DNA from: a virus
Direction: 5' to 3' (one strand)
Virus record (IMG/VR): IMGVR_UViG_3300042549_003970
Coordinates: 1-24,581 of that record
DNA length: 24,581 bases
Part shown: one piece after another, positions 19,834 through 24,581 of the stretch
Layout: each line of letters opens with the position of its first letter
Numbering within the stretch: the stretch's first letter is position 1
Program-made: the position numbers and the translations under genes
The notes under the pieces: generated by a model
What the model was told of the DNA's origin: nothing
The model's database searches: none
The model's input: only the letters and a program-made list of their open reading frames with translations

Positions 19834-21423
19834 ATGTCTGAAGCAGCTAAGGCCGCTCGAGCGGCAAACAAGGCAAAGGCCAAGCGCCTCACTGCCGGTG
19901 ATCCCAGGGCCAAGGTTGACGCCTCGTCGTACACCCCGCCTGAGATGATGAACACTGAGGCCAAGACCGGCCTGCGCCCCGTATCTCGCCGCGCCTACAA
20001 GAGCGGCGGCAAGGTCCATGGCGAGATGGCCGTGAAGCACGCTGGTCGCAAGCCCCGCAAGTCTGGCGGCGCGACTGAGATTGCCAACGCCAAGGTCAAC
20101 CGCAACGTGAAGGAAGCCAACGCTGAGAAGTTTGGCAAGCCCCACACGGGTGGTTATGCCATGGGCGGCTATGCCAAGGGCGGTCGGTCGGCCAAAGCGG
20201 GCGGTGGTGGCTCTGAGAAGGGGCCAGTGCGGCGCGTTAATCTGAAGGGGCCTGGAAGCCCCTACATGGAGATGCACTATCACCCTGAGAGCGATGACCC
20301 TGATGGCCGTTACGAAGTGAAAGTCTTCAAGAACGGGCAGGAAATCAAACACCCCTTGTCAGGCAGGGCTGACAATGGCCAAGCCCATAACATTCTTGAC
20401 AATTATGCCGGGCAGTCTTTGCACTATGACCCCTACGGCGATAATGAAGACGAGTATGATCACGACCCCGTGGCGCAGCGCGAGCGTGGCTCAAGCTACG
20501 AAGGCATGAAGAAGGGCGGTCGCGCCAAGAAGATGGACGGCGGCCCCATGGGTGACCCCCGTGCCGCTGCCGCTGCCCAGATGGCTGATGCCGCCACCCA
20601 AGCTGGCGTACCGGCAGGCCGGATGTCTTTCACTGATCGCGCTGGCAGCCCCCTTCCCAACTCTGGGATGAAGAAGGGCGGCAAGATCAAGAACTTTGAA
20701 GGCTCCCCCAAGGACGAGATGCAGGACAAGAAGCTCGCCAAGAAGCGCGGCATGTCTATGCAGGAGTGGGAGGCTTCTGAGGCCGATGAAAAGCACGACA
20801 AGCAGCAGAGCATGGCTGGCCTCAAGAAGGGCGGTCGGACTGGTCGAGCCACTGGTGGCCGCGCTGCCAAGTCTACCGGCGGCGATATCCTCAAGGCCCT
20901 CTCGCCCATCTCCATGCTGATGAACAAGGGCGGCAAGGCTGGCAGCGGCAACTACACGGGCGGCACGCGCCCAACTGGTGGCCGGATTGCCAAGGCTGGC
21001 GGCGGCCTTCTCAGCAGCCTTATGGGCGGCTCCAAGGCTTCAAGCTCCAGCAGCAAGTCCAAGGGCAAGAAGAAGGGCACCAACATCAATATCGTGATCA
21101 ACGCCGGCAAGTCCGGGGATCAGGGTATGCCCACCGCGCCCCCGATCCTTCCCGCGCCCCCGATGCTCCCCCCGACCTTGGCTGGCGCAATGCCCGGCGG
21201 CGGCGCGCCCATGGGGATGCCTATGCCTGACGCGCCCGACATGTCCGCAATGGGCGCTCCCGGCGGCGGTATGCCTAACGGTATGCCTGGCCTCCCTGGT
21301 CGCAAGGCTGGCGGTCGCGTCGGTCACCGCAGCTATTCGTCCTACAAGGACATGGATGCGGGTTCTGGCGGTGGTTTGGGCCGTCTGGAAAAGACGGAAA
21401 TTGCCAAGAAGAAGTACAAGTAA
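19834..21423 (+). CDS. Basic Gly-rich protein with K-x-G-G repeats, probable virion protein
   Basis: A 529-aa protein starting MSEAAKAARAANKAKAKRLT, from AGGAG seven bases upstream. It carries at least eight (K/A/N)-x-G-G-(K/R/A) motifs: at 56-60, 76-80, 114-118, 226-230, 280-284, 331-335, 364-368 and 491-495. They lie in low-complexity Lys/Gly/Ala sequence. Residues about 131-200 form a folded beta-like insert (MEMHYHPESDDPDGRYEVKV). A conserved-looking strand TNINIVINAGKSGD (416-429) precedes a Pro/Gly/Met-rich collagen-like stretch (431-490), and the end reads LGRLEKTEIAKKKYK. Its location between the giant protein and the scaffold suggests an injected or internal head protein that may bind DNA; that is inference. 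Confidence 0.7.
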   Translation: MSEAAKAARAANKAKAKRLTAGDPRAKVDASSYTPPEMMNTEAKTGLRPVSRRAYKSGGKVHGEMAVKHAGRKPRKSGGATEIANAKVNRNVKEANAEKFGKPHTGGYAMGGYAKGGRSAKAGGGGSEKGPVRRVNLKGPGSPYMEMHYHPESDDPDGRYEVKVFKNGQEIKHPLSGRADNGQAHNILDNYAGQSLHYDPYGDNEDEYDHDPVAQRERGSSYEGMKKGGRAKKMDGGPMGDPRAAAAAQMADAATQAGVPAGRMSFTDRAGSPLPNSGMKKGGKIKNFEGSPKDEMQDKKLAKKRGMSMQEWEASEADEKHDKQQSMAGLKKGGRTGRATGGRAAKSTGGDILKALSPISMLMNKGGKAGSGNYTGGTRPTGGRIAKAGGGLLSSLMGGSKASSSSSKSKGKKKGTNINIVINAGKSGDQGMPTAPPILPAPPMLPPTLAGAMPGGGAPMGMPMPDAPDMSAMGAPGGGMPNGMPGLPGRKAGGRVGHRSYSSYKDMDAGSGGGLGRLEKTEIAKKKYK

Positions 21424-21424
21424 T

Positions 21425-21452
21425 CGTTAGCCCTGTCCCCTAGTGGCTAACG
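21425..21452 (+). terminator. Hairpin just after the K-x-G-G protein gene
   Basis: CGTTAGCC (21,425-21,432) pairs with GGCTAACG (21,445-21,452) around a 12-base loop, one base after the TAA stop. No T tract follows; it abuts the larger hairpin downstream and may act with it. Confidence 0.45.
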
Positions 21453-21453
21453 C

Positions 21454-21508
21454 GAGGGGCAGAGGGTAGATGGCTTGCCTCCCCGTCTATTCTTTGCCCC
21501 TCACTTTT
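21454..21508 (+). terminator. Strong terminator-like hairpin (18-bp stem)
   Basis: In RNA, bases 21,454-21,471 pair with 21,485-21,502 along all 18 positions (14 Watson-Crick pairs and four G-U wobbles) with a 13-base loop. The tail ACUUUUAU gives a short U run. It separates the portal/polyvalent genes from the co-chaperonin/scaffold genes and could terminate, attenuate or mark an RNA-processing site. The next gene starts 16 bases further on. Confidence 0.7.
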
Positions 21509-21523
21509 ATAATAGGAAATTAC

Positions 21524-21727
21524 ATGATCTCCCAAGCAGCCCAACTTGAAATTGAACTCCTGCGCGTCATTGACCGGGAGATTAACCGCCTAAAAGACCA
21601 ACTTGCCTTGAATAATTTCGAGGATATTGGTCCTTTTAAGTACATCATGGGGCAAATTGCCGCCCTCAAGAACATGGAGGATCTAATAGAGGAAGCAAAA
21701 GAGCACAGTTCACAACGAAACCGTTAA
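21524..21727 (+). CDS. 67-aa helical phage protein, function unknown
   Basis: Starts MISQAAQLEIELLRVIDREI. AGGA six bases before ATG at 21,524 sets the start; the frame is open upstream but runs through the terminator hairpin. The protein is almost entirely helical (EINRLKDQLALNNFEDIGPF, IAALKNMEDLIEEAKEHS). Small helical proteins of this type are common immediately upstream of scaffold or capsid genes in podovirus-like phages, but no function is assigned. Confidence 0.7.
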   Translation: MISQAAQLEIELLRVIDREINRLKDQLALNNFEDIGPFKYIMGQIAALKNMEDLIEEAKEHSSQRNR

Positions 21728-21750
21728 GATATCCCTGAAAGGTGACAAGA

Positions 21751-22143
21751 ATGCCGTTTATGACGATGAGCCATGATGAAGATCCCCGCGAAAAGCTTAT
21801 GAAGGAGCTTGGGGACTTGAGTTCAGTTGAAGTTTTCAACACCCAGATCCTTGTGGCTGTGTATATCCGGCCCCAGAAGACCAAGAGCGGCATCTATCTG
21901 ACAGATAAGACCACTGAAGAAGACCGCTATCAGTCAAAAGTTGGTTTGGTTCTGAAGAAAGGCCCCTCGGCCTTTGTTGATGACAACAACCAGTGGTTCC
22001 AGAACGTGTCTGTGGACATTGGAGACTGGATTGTTCACCGCCCAAGCGACGGATGGAGCATCACAATCAATGGTGTGCTGTGCCGTATGCTTGAAGACAC
22101 GTCAATCAAGGGCAAGATCGACGGCCCTGATCGCGTTTGGTAA
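21751..22143 (+). CDS. GroES-like co-chaperonin
   Basis: A 130-aa protein of the GroES/Cpn10 fold, which caps the GroEL chamber; phage versions replace or adjust host GroES for capsid protein folding. The fold signature is VEVFNTQILVAVYIRPQKTK, SGIYLTDKT (mobile-loop region), SKVGLVLKKGPSAFVDD and VDIGDWIVHRPSDGWSITIN, followed by a tail GKIDGPDRVW. It is longer than bacterial GroES (about 97 aa), as phage homologues often are. ATG at 21,751 lies seven bases after AAAGG. The position before the scaffold and capsid genes fits a role in head assembly. Confidence 0.78.
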   Translation: MPFMTMSHDEDPREKLMKELGDLSSVEVFNTQILVAVYIRPQKTKSGIYLTDKTTEEDRYQSKVGLVLKKGPSAFVDDNNQWFQNVSVDIGDWIVHRPSDGWSITINGVLCRMLEDTSIKGKIDGPDRVW

Positions 22144-22154
22144 GGAGATTTGAC

Positions 22155-23039
22155 ATGAGCACGGACAATAACCCTGAAGTTGATTTTGATGCCGTTGATA
22201 AGCTGGTCGAGGGCGGCAAAGAAACTGAGGCAGAACGCCACGATGAAGCGGTTGAGGCTGAAAACCCCGCAGACGCCTTGGTAGAATTCAAGCGCAAGTA
22301 TGAGAACGAGCGCGCAGCCCGGGTGGACGCCGAACGTCGAGCCCAGGCGGCCGCTGAACACTACCACCGCGCCTCCAATGAGGTTGATGACACCAACTTG
22401 AGGCTGGTTGAGAGCGCGATCCACACGGTTCAGACCGACAGCAACATCCTGAAGGCCCGTTATCGGGACGCCATGGCTGCGGGAGACTACGATCACGCCG
22501 CCGAGGTGCAGGAAGCCATGTCGCACAATGCGGCAAAGCTCCTCCAGCTTCAGAACGGCAAGCAGGCCATGGAGAGCAAGCCTCGCCAGGCCCCTCCAGC
22601 CCCGGCATATGTTGACCCCGTTGAGGCATTTGCCAGCCAACTGACCCCCCAGTCAGCCGCCTGGGTGCGCCGTCACCCTGAATTCGTCACTGACGCCCGC
22701 CTAAACCAGAAGATGATCGCCGCGCACAACCTGGCGGTCGCTGATGGCATTGATCCTGACACCCCGGACTACTTTGGGTACGTCGAGAACATCCTCCAGG
22801 TGCGCCCAACCAATGAAGAGGCGGTTCGTGCGCCCCTTTCATCGGCCTCTGCCCCCGCCCAGCGTCGAGCATCCCCGCCAGCAGCCCCTGTAAGCCGTTC
22901 TCCAGGCGGCACACGCGCTGGAACGGCCAATCTGTCGGCAGAAGAGCGTGAGATGGCGGCCATGATGGGCATGGACGAGGACAAGTACGCCAAACACAAG
23001 GCTGATCTCATCAAAGAAGGCAAGATTGCCCGTCGATAA
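22155..23039 (+). CDS. Candidate scaffolding protein
   Basis: A 294-aa protein starting MSTDNNPEVDFDAVDKLVEG, from AAGGAG seven bases upstream. It has an acidic N-terminus and a long central helix region (about 45-150, with FKRKYENERAARVDAERRAQ and EVQEAMSHNAAKLLQ). A helical segment AAWVRRHPEFVTDARLNQKM follows, then a Pro/Ala/Ser linker, and a C-terminal helix LSAEEREMAAMMGMDEDKYA ending KEGKIARR. A basic helical C-terminus that binds coat protein and a coiled-coil body are usual in phage scaffolds, and the gene sits shortly before the capsid start. Confidence 0.68.
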   Translation: MSTDNNPEVDFDAVDKLVEGGKETEAERHDEAVEAENPADALVEFKRKYENERAARVDAERRAQAAAEHYHRASNEVDDTNLRLVESAIHTVQTDSNILKARYRDAMAAGDYDHAAEVQEAMSHNAAKLLQLQNGKQAMESKPRQAPPAPAYVDPVEAFASQLTPQSAAWVRRHPEFVTDARLNQKMIAAHNLAVADGIDPDTPDYFGYVENILQVRPTNEEAVRAPLSSASAPAQRRASPPAAPVSRSPGGTRAGTANLSAEEREMAAMMGMDEDKYAKHKADLIKEGKIARR

Positions 23040-23050
23040 GGAGAAGTAAG

Positions 23051-23656
23051 ATGGAAATGACAGCACCACGCCGCCGAGGCCGTCCTCGCAAGAACCCTGA
23101 TGAGGCAATCGCCCAAGAAGCCCCCGTCCAGGCCGCTCCGGTCGCTCCCGCGCCTGCTCGCCCGCCTATTCGGCCCAATATGCGGGAAGAAGATCCCCGG
23201 GCGGCGGCAGAACTGCGTGCCCAAGAGATTATGGGCAATATTCAGCAGATTAACGGCACCCAGGACGAATTCTTCTTTGATCCTAATTCCGTTCCTGACG
23301 GCTGGACCTATGAATGGAAGCGCAGGCTCCTGCTCAACCAAGAAGACCCCTCTTATGCCACCCAGCTTGAACAGGTTGGTTGGCAGCCTGTCCCGGCATC
23401 CCGGCATCCGTACATGATGCCCATTGGCGGCAAGTACACCGCCATTGAGCGCAAGGGCATGATGCTGATGGAGCGGCCCCAGGTGATTACTGACCGCTTT
23501 ATTGAAACAGACAGACAGCGCGCCCGTGATCAGGTCCGGGTTAAGGAGCAGCAGCTTTCAGCCGCCCCTGATGGACAGTTCACCCGCGACCACAGTCAGG
23601 TTAAGCCTAAGATCAGCAAAGGGTACGAGCCCATGCCTATCCCCAACGACAAGTAA
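23051..23656 (+). CDS. Conserved head-region protein with AT-hook-like N-terminus
   Basis: A 201-aa protein starting MEMTAPRRRGRPRKNPDEAI. Residues 7-14 (RRRGRPRK) match the AT-hook core that binds the DNA minor groove. A Pro/Ala-rich linker follows, then the conserved-looking body DEFFFDPNSVPDGWTYEWKR, WQPVPASRHPYMMPIG and IERKGMMLMERPQVITDRF, with a C-terminal KPKISKGYEPMPIPNDK. I recall the body as a recurrent protein of unknown function encoded between scaffold and capsid in podovirus-like genomes. AAGGAG seven bases upstream sets the start. It ends just before a terminator. Confidence 0.7.
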   Translation: MEMTAPRRRGRPRKNPDEAIAQEAPVQAAPVAPAPARPPIRPNMREEDPRAAAELRAQEIMGNIQQINGTQDEFFFDPNSVPDGWTYEWKRRLLLNQEDPSYATQLEQVGWQPVPASRHPYMMPIGGKYTAIERKGMMLMERPQVITDRFIETDRQRARDQVRVKEQQLSAAPDGQFTRDHSQVKPKISKGYEPMPIPNDK

Positions 23657-23667
23657 TTGTCACTTGG

Positions 23668-23703
23668 ATGGGGCCGTCTCATTAATTTGGGCGGCCCCAT
23701 TTT
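23668..23703 (+). terminator. Intrinsic terminator
   Basis: ATGGGGCCG (23,668-23,676) pairs perfectly with CGGCCCCAT (23,692-23,700) over nine bases with a 15-base loop and a run of four T. It lies 11 bases after a stop codon and separates the scaffold cluster from the capsid cluster. Confidence 0.75.
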
Positions 23704-23716
23704 CATCAAATAGCTA

Positions 23717-23744
23717 TTGCGCGTTAATTCGTCCCGTGTATCCT
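23717..23744 (+). promoter_or_regulatory. Possible promoter for the capsid genes
   Basis: TTGCGC (23,717-23,722), a 16-base spacer and TATCCT (23,739-23,744), directly after a terminator. Matches to consensus are 3/6 and 4/6. A strong terminator followed by about 140 non-coding bases argues for a promoter here, but the exact boxes are uncertain. Confidence 0.35.
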
Positions 23745-23750
23745 TGATTA

Positions 23751-23772
23751 ACTTCTCCCCGGTGCGAGAAGT
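23751..23772 (+). promoter_or_regulatory. Hairpin in capsid-operon 5' leader
   Basis: ACTTCTC (23,751-23,757) pairs with GAGAAGT (23,766-23,772) across an 8-base loop. If transcription starts near 23,750, this would sit at the very 5' end of the mRNA, where such hairpins slow decay. Confidence 0.4.
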
Positions 23773-23819
23773 AAACCAATCCTTAGCGATCTAGTCGCCC
23801 CGGCGTGCGATGATGGCGC

Positions 23820-23840
23820 TTCCTCGCAATAGAGGAGGAA
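23820..23840 (+). promoter_or_regulatory. Hairpin overlapping the Shine-Dalgarno of the 23,847 gene
   Basis: TTCCTC (23,820-23,825) can pair with GAGGAA (23,835-23,840), burying most of the GGAGG at 23,834-23,838. A shorter alternative, CCTC with GAGG (23,832-23,835), is also possible. This could tune translation of the first gene. Confidence 0.35.
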
Positions 23841-23846
23841 ACCGTC

Positions 23847-24479
23847 GTGGCAAATACAAACGCGCCCTTCGGATTTTTGCAGTATCAGGGCGGGGCTGGT
23901 GGCGCTCCCACGTTCGCCCAGTCCGCCCGTCGAATTGCTTCTGGCAATACGACCGCGATCTTTACCGGCGACCCGGTAATGCCCCAGCTTTCCACCCCCG
24001 ATGGCTACATTACGCGGGCGGCTGCTGGCACAACGACCCTCGCGGGTATCTTTGTGGGCTGCCAGTACCTGTCCACCAGCCAGAAGCGCACCGTTTGGTC
24101 GCGTTATTGGCCTGGCTCTGACGCCACGGGTGACGTTATCGCCTATGTGATCGACGATCCGAACTCTCGGTTCCTTGTTCAGACGAGCGGTGCGGCGTTC
24201 TGGAACGCCAGCGCGACGGCAACGACCATTGCAGCATTGCCCATCGGCCAATACGCCCAGTTCACCATTGGCACAGGCGACACCGCCACGGGCAATTCGG
24301 CGGCGTTCCTATCGTCTGTGGGCACCACCGTAACCTTCCCGTTCATCATTGTTGACTACGTCTATTTCCCCCCTGGGGCAAATGGCACTGACCAAGCGTC
24401 GGATTATCCGTACGTTATCGTCGGCTTCAACAATGAAATCTTCCGCTCGAACGGGGCCGGCCCGACCGGCATCAGCTAA
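23847..24479 (+). CDS. Putative virion protein (head decoration or minor head protein)
   Basis: A 210-aa protein with a GTG start at 23,847 after a strong Shine-Dalgarno (GAGGAGG). It begins MANTNAPFGFLQYQGGAGGA and is almost entirely beta-like and rich in Thr, Ala and Gly: RRIASGNTTAIFTGDPVMPQ, LAGIFVGCQYLSTSQKRTVW, VIAYVIDDPNSRFLVQTSG, FPFIIVDYVYF. The ANAPFGF start, GDPV and IDDPN-F-VQ motifs match a family I recall as structural in podovirus-like phages, encoded directly before the major capsid protein. Its abundance in the particle is inferred from strong translation signals and position. No enzyme motif is seen. Confidence 0.7.
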   Translation: MANTNAPFGFLQYQGGAGGAPTFAQSARRIASGNTTAIFTGDPVMPQLSTPDGYITRAAAGTTTLAGIFVGCQYLSTSQKRTVWSRYWPGSDATGDVIAYVIDDPNSRFLVQTSGAAFWNASATATTIAALPIGQYAQFTIGTGDTATGNSAAFLSSVGTTVTFPFIIVDYVYFPPGANGTDQASDYPYVIVGFNNEIFRSNGAGPTGIS

Positions 24480-24494
24480 GGGGAGTAGAGGACC

Positions 24495-24581
24495 ATGGCT
24501 GTCAATCTTTCTGCCATTAAGGATCTTCTCCTGCCCGGCCTTCGCGGTGTCGAAGGCAAGTACGAGATGATCCCGTCACAG
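24495..24581 (+). CDS. Partial major capsid protein (5' end)
   Basis: 29 codons remain: MAVNLSAIKDLLLPGLRGVE then GKYEMIPSQ. The SxIxDLLLPGLRxxxGxY start matches, from memory, the N-terminal arm of a group of HK97-fold capsid proteins in podovirus-like phages. Its position directly after the decoration-type protein and the scaffold supports this. GGAGTAGAGGACC precedes the ATG. The remainder lies beyond the window. Confidence 0.65.
   Translation, partial: MAVNLSAIKDLLLPGLRGVEGKYEMIPSQ

Noticed and set aside
20503-20850. DNA-level tandem repeats in the K-x-G-G protein gene
   Set aside because: The similar stretches reflect the repeated peptide motif and codon preference; they are irregularly spaced and not true tandem DNA repeats.

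Overview
The window is part of a double-stranded DNA tailed bacteriophage genome. Evidence for this is a near gap-free array of mostly small genes, both terminase subunits, a P22-type portal protein, a candidate scaffolding protein, the first 29 codons of a likely major capsid protein, and phage-type nucleotide and DNA-modifying enzymes. The P22-type portal and a 1,959-residue polyvalent protein fit a short-tailed (podovirus-like) phage. The high GC content and codon choice fit a proteobacterial, perhaps alphaproteobacterial, host; that is inference. No integrase, repressor gene, lysis enzyme or tail gene is visible here.

Layout: (1) 1-2,490 is a control and accessory region. It has minus-strand small genes, a short plus-strand pair (a 76-aa protein and a RuvC-like resolvase) driven from a divergent promoter near 490-520, and a minus-strand operon at 1,221-2,490. 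(2) 2,491-2,655 is a second divergent control region in which two near-symmetrical promoters each carry the same 15-base element in the -35/-10 spacer. (3) 2,656-7,897 runs rightward: small unknown proteins with near-identical ribosome-binding leaders, terminase small subunit, a C5-cytosine methyltransferase with a second gene nested in another frame, two small proteins and terminase large subunit. (4) 7,908-9,890 holds dCMP deaminase, ThyX, a PP-loop/PAPS-reductase-like protein and a stray copy of the thyX 3' end. (5) 9,902-11,505 holds a membrane protein whose 3' end overlaps a complete tRNA-Gln(UUG), then small membrane, zinc-binding and coiled-coil proteins. (6) 11,602-24,581 is the virion morphogenesis block: portal, giant polyvalent protein, glycine-rich basic repeat protein, strong terminator-like hairpin, small helical protein, GroES-like co-chaperonin, scaffold, an AT-hook-like protein, terminator, then a virion protein and the capsid start.

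How the parts fit: the dCMP deaminase (dUMP supply) and ThyX (dTMP synthesis) feed phage DNA synthesis. The methyltransferase probably alters phage DNA against host restriction. The resolvase can trim branched DNA before terminase packages it through the portal. The scaffold and co-chaperonin serve capsid assembly. The giant protein, next to the portal, resembles polyvalent proteins thought to be carried in the virion and delivered with the DNA.

The most interesting observations are: the dual-frame coding inside the methyltransferase, where both frames look like conserved families; A/S-R-G-G motifs at all four inferred domain junctions of the polyvalent protein, echoed by K-x-G-G repeats in the next protein; the thyX-tail duplication bracketing the PP-loop gene; the tRNA that ends a coding sequence; and operator-like elements placed inside promoter spacers.
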